DNA from: Zingiber officinale
Lineage: Eukaryota; Streptophyta; Magnoliopsida; Zingiberales; Zingiberaceae
DNA: 64,000 nucleotides
Assembly: GCF_018446385.1 (NCBI RefSeq)
Contig: NC_056002.1
Coordinates: 30,924,636-30,988,635, forward strand
Direction: 5' to 3'
Part shown: piece by piece, positions 49,965-62,800 of the stretch
Position numbering within the stretch: the first letter of the stretch is position 1
How the letters are laid out: the number at the start of each line of letters is the position of its first letter
Translations under genes and position numbers: made by a program
The notes under the pieces: generated by a model
Databases searched by the model: none
What the model was told of the DNA's origin: nothing
The model's input: only the letters and a program-made list of their open reading frames with translations

Positions 49965-51867
49965 TCATTTGTTTTCAGAACTCAGTTGTCTTCCAAGAAA
50001 CACAAGCCCTACTGATGCAAATGCAGATAGAATCGTCGATGAATAGAATATCACTAGAAGAGCTCCTCTCAGTGACTGATCATAAAAGGCATGGAACAAA
50101 TTGATCATCGGGACCAATTCTTACCCAAAAATCCAAATTCAAACTAAATCACCTTTGCCAACAGCAATGCATTATCATTTGCATATTCTAGAGAGCTTTC
50201 TGGTATGCTTTGGATGCCTTGACTTAGCTGCCATGAAATAACCCTAAAATTAAATCCATAGAAGTCAGAAAAACCAGTTAGAATCCTGCTAACTACAATT
50301 CATAATAACTCTTTAATGGTAGCAAATGAATGGAGTTCACACAAGGAGCACCATAGATGTAATGTACTATACCCAAAAATAAGACCAATTCCAGCACCAA
50401 TATAAGCCTTTTCAGAAGTCAATGCAACCTGTAATTCACCAAACTGCAAAAAAAAAAAAAAACAGTAGATTGGTAGTCTTCGCCAATTGATACATATATA
50501 GTAGATAGTTATATTAGCAACATATAAGTTACCTTAAAAGCCCTGGTTTCTGATTTAGATTTTTCAGCTGTTTTGATGACAGAAAATCTAGATAGCTGTT
50601 TGCCAGTCTTAATCATCACTATGGCTATCTGCAGAAATTCATCATGAGATGTATCAGTTTGAAAGGTATACCACAATTCTTATTTTCATCTTTGACAGCT
50701 AGAAAAACATAAACAAATATCCACTTGCTTATAATATCAGAGAAGGTTAACTATGAATTTTTGTTCCATGATTCACTGAAACACTTCAGGAGTAGCTACA
50801 GATTTTGCCCAAAAAAAGTTAAGAATAGCTACTCCTGATTCCATCAAAGAGCTTGTTTCTTACTTTCAAATGTTTTCAATTTGGGCTCAAGAAACAGAAT
50901 TTTGATAAACCAGTTCATGTTGTCAATGCTAAAGGTATGAAAACCTCATTAGATTGATCATTGATCAACCTTTTGCAGCTCTCCATCACCGTATTGCCCC
51001 ATCGCCTGAAATCTCCTTCCAGCCGCTACCAACCGTTTGCCAAATGCTGCATCCAACAGAACACAAACTTGGCAAAGGTTGACGAAGCGTAAACAATGAC
51101 TATAGTCCATACATGCTTTAGCTTCCTCTGTCAAGAGGCGATCCATTGATGGCAACTGCCTGGCAAGGCGATTGGACGTCGAAGTATCAGCTTGTTCCCA
51201 TGCTCTTGAAATATTCAGAAGCAAATTCCCCAACTCTTCGCCACACTGAATCAAAGTTGGATTGAATCGAGTTACAAAGTGATGGATAACAAAAGCACGA
51301 GACATCCGCCAACCATTTACTTGCCTCATCCAAGATAGGTCCGTTCGAGAGATCAAAGGCCGCATCATTCAACTGAAAAGAGATAAAAGTGTTGCAGAAA
51401 TCCCCACATTACGATGAACGAAGCTAAATTGGGCGATCTTACATCGAGACGGAGATCGCGAGGGAGCTTTGACAGGTAATCCGGAGGGAGAACGAAGCTA
51501 TCCTGATTTAGGGCACCGACCGTCACAAAAAGGCGAAAGAAAGAAAAAAAAATCCATCTTTCCGAAAACTGAAATCCCGATTGAATCAAAATGGAAAATT
51601 ATTCGTTACAGCTAGGTCGCGGAGGAGGGGGAGTAGATCCTCATCGTCGCTTCCTCCTTGTCCGTCTCCGCTGCTGTCACCGCCCTCCGATTTAGCGAAA
51701 TCGGACTCCGCGAGGGCGAAGCAAGCGAGAGCTCCACGCCTCGAAGGATCGTTGCGCCACGGGAAGGATCGGGCGAAGACGAGGTGGGGGATTGGGAAGC
51801 ATGAGGACAGCGCGAGAGAGGAGCGGAGTCTGGAGGGAAGAGGAAGAGAGACGAGCAAAGACGCCAT
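49965..51867 (-). CDS. Probable plastid-targeted membrane protein, unknown function
   Basis: Coding exons (minus): 51610-51867, 51443-51502, 51325-51372, 50970-51245, 50533-50628, 50373-50443, 50153-50243 and 49965-50075. Phases match, total 1011 nt (336 aa). The N-terminus (MASLLVSLPLPSRLRSSLAL) is rich in S, L and R and poor in acids, like a chloroplast transit peptide. An acidic GGDSSGDGQGGSDDEDLLPL linker follows, then a soluble domain (LPPDYLSKLPRDLRLDLND, NISRAWEQADTS, ACMDYSHCLRFVNLC). Two hydrophobic helices sit near the C-terminus (about 260-280, AYIGAGIGLIFG; and 303-326, LLVIFYSSTILSAFASVGLVFL). I cannot name the family. Intron 3 (79 bp) uses a GC donor. The gene looks intact, with a GC-rich first exon. 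Confidence 0.75.
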
Positions 51868-53157
51868 TTTGACTCCTCGCTTCTGTTTCCGTCTGTTTCC
51901 GTTCTGCAGCCCTATCCACTTCCTTTTATAGTGTTGATTTGAATTTTTTTGGTTCACACGATTTTTTTTTTTAAATGCAAAATTTTCATTTCAACAACCA
52001 CCACGCTCCTCTGATGCGTGCTCCTCCTCTGCCTCTTTCTGCTGCAGCCTGCAGGTCTTAAACGGGAAGCCGCTTACTCAACGCCGTCCCATGCCTTCCA
52101 CCTCGTCTCCCATGGCCGGCGGCGCCGGCCAGTCCATAGAGGCGCGTGCAAGGAACAACTCCAGCTCCGAACCCAACGCCGATCGAAGTTGACAAGATCA
52201 AGCACGAAATGCCCAGCCGACCAAACCCTGTCTCAAAATGTTGAACGAGGTAACCGATCGGAGTACTCGAGGCTTGCGGCAGATGGTTCGGAAGTCTAAT
52301 ATTTTGTGTTTTATTTGGAGAAAAAATATTTACAAATATGTTGTAATTAGGATCAAACTTAGATTTAGAATTTGAGATTTAAGGTTTAGTCGAATTTAAA
52401 TTTTTTTAATAATTTAAATATCTAACTCTTTGAATCAATTAATTTAATAGATAATTGATTTGATCCTATAAAACTTTTTTATTTGGCACCCGAGTAAATC
52501 TAGAAAACACATATGGATTTTAGTGGACGTCCCAACATGATAAGTGGTTCTAACATGTGTATGATGCACCTTGCGAGATATTCAACCCTCGTTGTATGAT
52601 AACTCATCCTACCTCTTACAATCGCATCGTGCCTTGAGGGCATTGTTCTTCTTCTTCATATTTAGGATTTAAAATTTGAAGTTCAGGATTTAACTATATT
52701 GAATTGAAACTTGAAGAGTGAAAAATTTATAGTTTTAGGGATAAGTATTTATATTGAAATCTGAAAAGGGATTATGTTTATGGAGAAGTCGTGACACGAT
52801 AGTAAACACAACACGATTAGCAGAGACAAAAACCTTAAAAGCTTGTTACTTAAAGTAAATAGGTCAAATGAATCAAGATTTGAAATCGACGGTTCGACGA
52901 TTACTACATAAATGACTTTTCATTCAATTTCACATTACGTAAGTACATAGGATAGATGATTTATGATGAGATCAAGTGTCATGTATCATGATTTCAATAA
53001 GAGACCTCAAGAAAGTGTTCATAGAAAAGAAAGGTTAGTAGTTTACATGATCTCTTACAATCTTCCATTCTCACATTATCATCATCGTTTCGATCTAATC
53101 CTAATCTTACAATGGTGAAAGATCTAGCCGAATTACAAGTTGATATCAGTTAAAATT
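51868..53157. other. Intergenic region with a GC-rich island
   Basis: The part next to 51868 is the 5' flank of the preceding gene. At 52005-52200 a GC-rich stretch includes the palindrome GGCCGGCGGCGCCGGCC at 52113-52129 and a 34-codon plus-strand frame from 52090. It might be a decayed first exon, but no continuation was found. The rest is AT-rich and featureless. Confidence 0.45.
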
Positions 53158-54673
53158 TCAGATTTCGGGTAATTCCTCAAAGTCCCCGGCCTCCATGAAC
53201 AGTTGCAACCAAAAATCTATTCCATCCTCTTTGCCACTCGACGAGCGGAACAATGCCAATGAGTCATTCCGAAAGGTATCATATTCGGCAAAGGATGCAT
53301 CTAGCCATAGACTGTCCTCGATGTCGGAAAACTCACACGGAGAAACCATAGCCTCTTCCTTGACATCCACACTACTAGTTTCGCCCTCGCCCGCCTTGTT
53401 GAACAAATTGATGCAAGGGGTTGAGGCCTCACTGAAGGGCTGACTCAAGCAATCCAATTCTAGCTTCGACATTGCTTGGTGACTGATGGGTTTCGCTTCA
53501 AAGCCAGACTTTATTGCATTGGCACGACACTTCGGTCTAGAGCCTGTTTGGTTCGGTTTGATTCGTTTCTTCAAGTGGGTGTTCCATACATTCTTGATCT
53601 CATTGTCTGTTCTTCCAGGGAGGCTTGATGCTATGGCCGACCACCTGACAACAAAATGACAGAATCATACTCAGAATACTGATCGATCCATGCCGCTTAA
53701 TCAGATGCTGTGACTAAAATAACTCTTAAAATGTTTGGTTTCAGGATGTGGAACAGTGTGCTGTACATTTTAAATCGACTTGAAAGACTACAAATTCTCG
53801 GTAAATCCAAACAAGAAAGAATCTTTTGGATGCTTTCGGTAGGCTATTACTCGATTCAACTTCGCGATATCGCATTCATCTTCGATTTGATAATATACTC
53901 ACTTGTTGCCAAGAACCTCATGCAACTTGATTATGGTCTCTTCCTCCTCCTTGGTAAAGTTTCCTCTTTTGATATCCGGTCGAAGGTAATTCGTCCACCG
54001 CAGCCGGCAACTCTTCCCGCACCGCAACAGCCCTGGAGTTATCAGATTCAACACTCTCACTTTACCAAACTAACTGAAACTGAAATGTTTTAGTATTGTA
54101 ACTTTCGAAATTAAAACCTTTTATTGATCTTCAAATTCAGTATCACTTTCACTTTACCAAACCAACTGAAACTAAATCGTTTTCATCTCGGAAACTACAA
54201 AATCTTGTATTATTAATCTTCAGATTCAAAGACACTGAGTCTTAAACTGAAATGCTGAAAGAAATCTTGTATTGATTGATCTTCAAATTCAGAAACACTT
54301 TCACTTTACCAGACCAACTGAAACTAAAACTGAAATGTTTCCATATCTTAAACACTCTGAAACTGAAACTAGATTGTTTTCATCTCAGAAACTCAAGAAT
54401 ACTGAAATGATTTATCTCAGGAAATTTAAGTTGAAAGAAATCTTGTATTGATTGATCGAACTTAAAATTGAGAAACACTTTCAGTTTTCATCTCAGAGAC
54501 AAAAAAGCAAGCAAACAGAAGGCACATATAGAACAAGTACCAGCTTGTTTAGGAAGAGCTCTCCAGTTGTCATGGCCATGCTTTTCTATGTAAGAGACGA
54601 GCAGCCGGTCTTCCTCCGGCGTCCATGGCCCCTTCTTCAGACCCATCTTCTCACAGCAAGGAGCCCTCACCAT
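53158..54673 (-). CDS. R2R3-MYB transcription factor
   Basis: Three exons, 54541-54673, 53903-54032 and 53158-53644, encode 249 aa with the exon phases usual for plant R2R3-MYBs. The R2 repeat (residues about 14-61) starts [17 protein letters not shown] and ends RLRWTNYL; R3 (about 62-115) includes [12 protein letters not shown] and [20 protein letters not shown]. The tryptophan pattern is complete, with F replacing the first R3 tryptophan as usual. The bHLH-binding signature is absent. The [15 protein letters not shown] start and a C-terminal [12 protein letters not shown] motif recall the MYB13/14/15 or MYB58/63 groups (stress or lignin regulation), but I cannot choose between them. It should bind AC-rich promoter elements in the nucleus. 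The ORF is intact. Confidence 0.93.
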
Positions 54674-54736
54674 GTTGCAGGAAACAACAAGCTGAACCTC
54701 ACTGTAAACTTCACAAACAAGAGTAAGAATATGCTG

Positions 54737-54750
54737 CATATATATATACA
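54737..54750 (-). promoter_or_regulatory. Candidate TATA box of the MYB gene
   Basis: On the minus strand TTTGTATATATATATGC lies about 65-80 bp upstream of the MYB ATG, a suitable place for a TATA box with a short leader. No transcript evidence is available. Confidence 0.4.
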
Positions 54751-54779
54751 AACAGTTGGGAATCAATTGGTGCTGTGAT

Positions 54780-56540
54780 CTTAGTCATTTTTAAAAATAT
54801 GTATATTTTTTTGTTTTTGTTTTTGTTTTTGGTTGGTAACAGTGGAGGAGAACGACTGAATGCAATGTACGAAGGAAGTTGACAAGGAGGGTTAGTTCTT
54901 TTGTTTGATTTTCAAAAGGATAATAGCTTTTATGTAATGGATCGTTCCGTTCTAATATTCTATCGGAGAGCTATAGCTTTTAACTAATGCTTTTCGTATA
55001 CAATAGAACAACGCCATTGTGATGGATTGGATGACAAAGACAATGTTGAAAAGGGGATTTTTTTTTGATCGAAAGGAAGTTTTGATTTGTGTAGTAGGAG
55101 AAAAAGGTAAAATTTTCATTCTTTGGCCGGAGAGATATGTGAAACTGACAAAGGGATTAAGTGGAACAAAATTCATCGAGTGGTAAAGTTTATGGAAACA
55201 CTTTTTATTTTTTATTTTGGTTCTACAAAATAATATGCAACTAATGGTCATTTTACTTGGGCAAGTGAAAATCAAAACTAAGAAACAATTTTCACAATAG
55301 AAAAGTTTCTGTCATCAACGGATAATTTTGGAACCAAAATTGATCACCTCAAAATCGGACGGAAAACAACGAATAGAAAAAAATAACACATGTATCCCTT
55401 TTTATTTATAAAATTACACTATATAAAAATAAAATGCACGTACCCTTTTTAACTCACAAAATTACACCATGTACCTAAAAAATGACATATGTACTTTTTT
55501 TTATTTATAAAATTACATTGTAGGTATCCATTTTCCTCTATCAAACTAAAAAAATATGCAAATGAAGAGATTTTTTTCACCCTTTTTCTTCTCTTCCTCC
55601 GAGGATAATTTTCTACCATAAATTCATTTTCCTTTCTCAGTCGTGCTTTTGAGTAAACATAGTATAAAAGATAGTTAGGCGGGTAGAATCTATTAAACAA
55701 GTTTGTCAAGCCAAATGGATGATTGAATCAAATCAGTGATTTAGCAAAATAAGATAATCGGGTTAGATTAGCTGAACCAAATAGTCAAATGATCTAGTCA
55801 AATTAGAGAGTTTATCAAGATAAACGTGCTAATCATAAAGCTATTGACTTAGTTGGATTACAAGTCAAAAACAAATTATAAAAAAATATCATTGTAAAAG
55901 TTATTATAAAATGTTCTTTTATTTATTAATTATAGTATTCCTAAAAACTAAATATAAAAAACAATTATTTTATATTTTCCTCTATTTCATAAATTTCCTA
56001 TCTTATACTGTGAAATGCAAGATTATCAATTTAAGGAATAAATAATTTTTATCACTAAAGAAATATTGACCAAAATCATAAAATAGAAAAAAGGAAACGT
56101 GTCAACATGCCTTTGTCTGAAAATTTTCATAATAATTTTTAAAAATAAAACAAATAATTGTGGGGTCTGTTTCTATGAGATTTAATTATCGAATTTTAAT
56201 TTCGATCAATTAATCAATAATTTTTTTTCTTAATCAGTAAATTAAAAAAAATGATGTGGCATAAAGGTAATTCGATCGTTCAGCGTCTCCGTCAATCTGT
56301 TCATAGGTCAAAAAAATAAATCACGGATGACTACTAACTATTAATGTATATAGTAAGTCATGGAGGGAGACATATTTAGATACATCGAATTTTGACTTTA
56401 AAATTTTATATGATAATATTTCATGTTTTAAATATAGTACTGCCCTGAAAGAACGTAAATTTAAAAAGGATGAATTGATAGATGGTAAACTATCAATGCT
56501 TTTATAAAATCAAATCGAACACCTCCACAATTAATTGCCG
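54780..56540. other. AT-rich intergenic DNA upstream of the MYB gene
   Basis: No gene was recognised. A diverged repeat lies at 55385-55530; otherwise it is long A/T-rich sequence. Confidence 0.6.
55385..55530. repeat. Diverged tandem repeat, about 3 x 50 bp
   Basis: Three units share TTTATTTATAAAATTACA(C/T)(T/C) preceded by a CATGTATCC, CACGTACCC or CATATGTAC variant. Confidence 0.65.
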
Positions 56541-56544
56541 ACTT

Positions 56545-57639
56545 AAACAAAACAAAAAGAGTTCGATTGACATTGACAATTTCAGCGAGATATAAAATTT
56601 CAACGGTCGATATCCAACCAAATACACACATTTCCAAGGTTAACAAATCAAAACGTGGTCTTTAATTTGTCAAATTTAGTGTGCTTAGGACAGTCAATTT
56701 TACTTGTTCGTATGGACCAACCTTCTGTCCGTCGATCCAAAATTTCTAGAAATAGTCAAACCATAAACCATAATGTATTATTCATATTTTTTTGTTAATC
56801 CTGTTCAATATAAATAGTGGAGTGAATGAATTAGATATTGAAAATTTAAATATATTGATATTGCACTATAAAAATGGAAGTGTTTTAATATCGCTTTTAA
56901 AAGCAAGAGTAATAACCAAAATAAATAAATAAGAGATAGTCAATCAATTTAGCTCAAAAGGAAAAAAATTACAAATTTTTTTTTGTTCCGACGGTCTCAA
57001 CTAACTTCGATGCTAAGAAAAGATAAAATAAATACCGCTCTGGTTGGATAGAAAGAAGGATGAGGGTGGTTGGTCGGCAAAAACAATCAAAAAAAAAAAG
57101 AAAAAAAAAAGGGCTATTGCTCTTAAGAACAAGAAGTAAAAAAAGAGAGATGAGTGGAAAAAAAGAAAACAATTAAGCTACGATTCAAGAAAACTGACAC
57201 ATGAGAAAGTGGGAGCAAGATTGTACGTGGAAGATAATAAAAAAAAAAAGAAAAAAAAGATTTTCTTAAAAATTCTAAATTGGATTGATTTAATCTAATT
57301 TAACCATAACTTGATAAATCCACCTCAATTTAAACTAAAATACTATTTCGGTGCCCATAACTTTGTTAAACCCTAATCCAATTTTAATTCAGCATTTTCA
57401 CTTCATATCTAATTTATTTATTTATTAAAAAAACTAATACTTAATTAAATTTATATAGCCTTAATCTACATCTGTCTCTGCCTACATTATAATTCGAATC
57501 ATAAAATCACACTATATGTTTCCTTTCTTTTACTTATTCTATTAATTGCTTGAAAATGATTTATTATATTTTTAAAAATAAATTATTGTCTCGAATAAGT
57601 AGGGAGGGCCGTCTCAAGATTTTCCGAGATCCTAAGCAA

Positions 57640-57677
<38 letters not shown>

Positions 57678-58605
57678 CCCTTTAATATATTTTTAAATTT
57701 TTTGTTCAAGTTTTTTTCATTTGAATTTGGGATTGAGAATGACTGATTTTAAAAAATTAATTTATTTTTAAAAAATAAAATATTATTTTTATATAAAATT
57801 TAGTTTTCTCGCTAATATTTAGATAATTCTTTTAAATATTGTTAAATTATTTAATATTTTTGAGATATTGTTGAACGTAAATAAAACTTTATTAATTTTA
57901 ATTTTTATTTTTTTATGAAGCATTTTACTTTAAGTTACGTGGATAAAAAAAAGATATGATTCATGTTTTTTAGGAAGAAAAGAAAGAGTGAGAAAGAAAT
58001 ATTATTGGCGGGGGAGGAGAAGAGCGTTCTATTAGAGTATCACCAACGAGAGAGCATGAATTTACAGAATTACTGATGAGAAAAGAAAAAAGATATCGGC
58101 AAGAACATAAAATGTACAAAATTAATAATCAGGAAATAAATAGGCAAGAAGGTGACAGAAAAATTAGGATTTTTTAGGAAATAAGATTAAATAAAATAAA
58201 ATTTGGCTAATTGTAACGATGAGGAAATAAGGATAGTGTAAGGTATAAATAGGAATAATGAATTAATTGATAATATGCAATTAATGAGTTAGCATGATAT
58301 TTATTAATGTGTATGCTATCATTAATTAATATTAATGACCGTCTACCTAATTATTTAGCCTCAGTAATATTAGGGCCCTAGGCATATGACCTATGCCTTG
58401 AGCCAGACCTGCGAATAAGGTAAAGGCTAAAAATATCGTAAGTAAAAATTGACTTTACTGCATAACCACACTTAAGTTGACAAATTAAATACCACTTTTT
58501 CATATGTCGACCTTGGAAATTTATATATTCGGTTGGATATCGTCCGTTGAAATTTTATCACGTGCTGAAATTGTCAATGTCAATCTTTTTTAAATTTTTT
58601 TAATT
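56545..58605. mobile_element. Foldback structure: inverted arms of about 170 bp
   Basis: The arm at 56545-56725 is the inverted counterpart of 58430-58605. Shared blocks include GACATTGACAATTTCAGC, AAAATTTCAACGG, GATATCCAACC, TTTCCAAGGT and AATTTGTCAA, seen complementary on the right. By eye the arms are about 80% identical. The spacer of about 1.7 kb is non-coding and includes a hAT element. It may be a non-autonomous transposon; its own target duplication was not found. Confidence 0.6.
57600..58411. mobile_element. hAT-type non-autonomous element (812 bp)
   Basis: It is flanked by perfect 8-bp repeats CGAATAAG at 57592-57599 and 58412-58419. The termini are imperfectly inverted (GGGCCGTCTCAAG on the left; GGTCTGGCTCAAG as the complement of the right). 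The interior is AT-rich with an (AAT)n run at 57641-57673 and no transposase. A TIR sharing CTCAAG plus an 8-bp duplication indicates the hAT superfamily. Confidence 0.75.
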
Positions 58606-59850
58606 GACCCTCTATATTCAATTTACTCGATTAATCAGCCTGATAGAAAAAGTGTACAGGTCTATCAATCCAATATTTCTACGTCAATCAAGATGCTATG
58701 CCACTACACCATTATCTTGGAGTGAGCACAATCTTTTATTTTTATCAAATTAGTATAATGTTTATTGATCCTGCCCATAACGTGGACGTGTGATTCATCG
58801 ACGAGTTAGCTCTGTTGCTAATTTAATTGCCAATCGCTGTGTAATAACGGAGATGATGAAGTGGTAAGGAGCCTAGCTGAAAGTAAATAAGTAGAAGAGG
58901 GTAAAAATGACGACCATGAGGTTTCCCCACACAACCACTCCGACACTCAAGTTAAATGACGAAGAAGATGAATATTAGGCTTTTGATGTACCTTAGATGT
59001 CAAAAGGACTACCTTTTGTAAAGAGAAAGCAGATATTTTTCTTTCGTCTCTCTCGTGCTGCCATTATTTAATTTCTTAAATAATCTTTCCATTGTCTTTT
59101 TTTCTATCATAATTGAGATTAATAGAGTTTTTCCTTCTAATTCTCACGCTATCATTGTTTAATTCTTTTAATAATATCAAATTTATTCTCCTCACTGCCT
59201 GTTTTTTTCCATAATAATCTTAAAATTTTATGATGATTATTCTTTGTCTAAAATGGTTCTTCATCTCGTATCGTTTTGGAGCTATGAGGTTTAAAAGGCC
59301 TAAGGAGACTATGGAGCTAGGAGGCCCAAGAAAACTGTGGAGTTAGGAGGTCCAAGAGTGTTAGGAAGCCACAAGTACATGACTACATTGTCAGTAATAT
59401 AAAAGATTGTCGAACTCACAAAAACTGATTATAAGTACTAGTGATTTCTCATAGAGAATTAGCTAAACAATTGATGGTTAAGCGTCACGTACTAAGTAAA
59501 GAGAAATGAGATTGAGAAAAGGAAAGAGAGAGAGACTTGATTTGGGAGATGTTCTAGGGGTCAGTTTCATTGTGTATTTATCAATGTATCATGGTTAACG
59601 AATTGTCCATCCTCAATTCCCATGCACTTGTATGAAGTTAAATTCATTACCGGCTCTTCCCTGTAGTGGTCAAGTCGAAATGCTATTTGGATTCATATCT
59701 CATGCTCTTAAATAGAAATGGTTCCTATGAAGTCCGGTAACGGGTCACCCCTGTCAGTAGGGCCCCTGAGTCATGAATCACAAGAACTCACTCATATTTA
59801 ATAGTCATAGAGATAGAGATAACAATTACGTCCAATTCCTTATTTCCTTG
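58606..59850. other. Intergenic DNA, repeat-derived
   Basis: No gene was seen. A short tandem repeat of GGAGCTA(T/G)GAGG(T/C)(T/C) type occupies 59276-59352 (about three units of 25-30 bp). The stretch 59390-59850 has the texture of retroelement DNA but no identified ends. Confidence 0.5.
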
Positions 59851-62800
59851 TGTAACGCCCGCCCTCCCTGCTACCCTAAGGGACGGGGCTACGATACTCT
59901 ACGTATAAATTTTTCTTTTTAAAACAGCGGAAGACTTAAAATAATTTTCATAGTTTTAATAAAACTTTTCTTTTAAATTTCTTTTGAACTATACTATCAC
60001 ATGGCATCAAAATCATAACATCAAATCTAGTAGAATCATAATGTCAAGACACACATGTTTAGGTATCACAAGTCATAAAATACCAATATAATGCATAGTT
60101 CTTTAAAGAAACTTTAAGCAGGTTCTTATTTATTTGGTTGCCTAGCCACTGCCACACACATCTTCATTGCCCCTCCTGCTGCTCCTCTAACTCATCCAGC
60201 TTTTTCCTTTATCTGTGGTACAAGGAAAGTAAGCTATGAGCACTCATGGCTCAGTAAGTTCCTTTCCTACTCACTAAAACCAACAATCAACACATAATCA
60301 AGAATGCATCAACAAGTCATAATCTCAACTAATCATGGCATAACATAGCATTCTATTCAAGCATATCATGCATCATAATATAATCACAACTAGTCATAGC
60401 ATATCAAGCATCACCATGACCGAAACATATACATAGTGCATTGCATAAAACATAGCTAGTCATGGCATAACAAACAAGTATTATGGTATATCAAGGCATG
60501 GCCGAAACATGTATATCAAAGCATCATTCCATGGCCAAAACATGTACATCAAGGCATCATCATATCTATGGCCGAAATCTATATATCAAGCATCAACAAT
60601 TCCATGGCCGAACATGTCTATAAGGTATAGCATGAACATAACATAATCATACCTTATCATGACATATCATAATCAAGAGCATAACATGAAACATAGCATA
60701 ATCATAAGGTGTATGCAATATAATTTTGGAAAACATGTATCCGAAAAACATGTGTATGCCTCATGATCTTTAAAACCATTTTCTTTTACATATATACTTG
60801 AAAATAATCTCAACATAAGGGGGATCCCGGCTATGTACCACTTACGTACATATTGCGCGCAACCTTGTAGGTCCAAGGTAGCAAGTCTTGAACCCTACGA
60901 AGCAAACATACTAGGCCCTTAGTCCTAGGGGCACTTAGGAGCCCATCCCTAACGAGGTCCTTAGTCCCCGGGGCGCTTATGGAGCCCACCCTTGGTACAA
61001 GCCACTCACACATAAAGTAAAGTACATGTCATACATATCATGTATCATAAAAGCATGCATCACTTAGGCACACATCATAAAAGTATGCATCACTTAGGCA
61101 TACATCATGTCATAAAAGTATGCATCACTTAGGCATACATCATATCATAAAGGTATGCATCACTTAGGCATACATCATATCATAAAGGTATGCATCACTT
61201 AGGCATACATCATGTCATAAAGGTATGCATCACTTAGGCATACATCATATCATAAAGGTACGCATCACTTAGGCATACATCATGTCATAACAATATGCAT
61301 CACTTAGGCATAGATCATAAAAACATGCATATCTTAAGCATAAAGCATATCATCAAGCATGCATATTTTATCCACATAGCTTATCATAAAAGCATGCATA
61401 TTTTATCCACATAGCTTATCATAAAAGCATGCATATTTTAAGCACTCAACATAGCATTAAAGCATGCATAATTTAACCACATATCATAACATAAACATGC
61501 ATATTTTTAGCACAAAGCACATCATATCATAAAAGCATGCATATCATATCATAAGTCATAAATCACAAGCATACATATTAAGCATAAGGGTGTATCTTGT
61601 GATTATCCTATCATAGGAAACATGATATCATATTTATCTTGGTTTTAAGCTTCCTAAACCCTTGTGGTCGAAACCCTTTAGGGCTCAATTTAGGTTAAAC
61701 ACAACATCCAAGCATGTGGCACCTAAATTATCATCATAACATTTTCATAGGAAGCATTATAAACATGATTAACTTAGTTTCTAAGTTCCTCAAGTCCCTA
61801 ATTTCATATGGTCGAAACCTTAAGGTGTAAACCAAGGTTCCATATGACATAAAAGCATGGACAACTTTAAATCATATTTATAACATTTTTACCAAGGAAC
61901 AAGGTAAACACATTTGACACATTTGAATTAGTTCCTAAGTTCTTCAAGCCCTTAACATATGTCATGGCCGAAATTTAACAAGTTCTCATTAGGGCTTCAA
62001 ACAAGCATACAAGCATGTGAACTTGTACTAACATTATGTATAAATTCATACAAGGCATCATACAATAGTTATGGCCGAAACATACCCTAGCATCATTTTA
62101 GGTCATAAAACAACATATAGCAATTGAACCTTGGCTTTCTACTTATCATATTTCATGTAGAGTGACATGAGCATATTTAATTTAAGTCCTAGGGTTTCTA
62201 GGGCATCTATTCCTTCATGACCGAAGCATTCAAGGGTTCATTTAGGTCATGGAAAAATTATACAAGCATGTGAAACAATCAACACATTATCCTATTTTCA
62301 TAATAAGTACTTTTAACACATTTGGTTTCATTTCTAAGGCCTCTAGGTCTTTTAAACCCTACTTGGCCGAAACTCACAGAATATGAACTTGCTTCAAATA
62401 GCCTAAAAGCATGAGAATTTATACAAGTTTCATAGCATGTATAAGGACAAGCATAATGAGTATACATATGAATTGTGTCTTAGGCTTTCTAGGTTTCTTT
62501 TCCTCTTTTTCTCTTATTTTTTTCTCGTGGCCGAAACCTACCATTCCTTAGCTAGGTTTTTAAGTGGCCTAAAGCATGAAAAACCTAAGTAAGTTTCATG
62601 GCAAAAGTTACTAAGAAACATGTATACAAATTGGTTCATGAATAAGCTAGGACCCCTTGTGGTCATACATGTTATATGTCATGCAACTAATTTTTCTACA
62701 CCCTAATTAAGCATGAGGGCATTAACCAACTTTCATATCTAAATAGCACAGAGGTCTTGAGCATATTAAAATTTTGTTTAAGCTTTTCTAAGCCATCCAT

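Noticed and set aside
52090-52194. Short GC-rich plus-strand frame (34 codons) upstream of the plastid-protein gene
   Set aside because: There is no convincing donor or downstream exon; it could be a decayed exon, but the evidence is too thin to call a gene.
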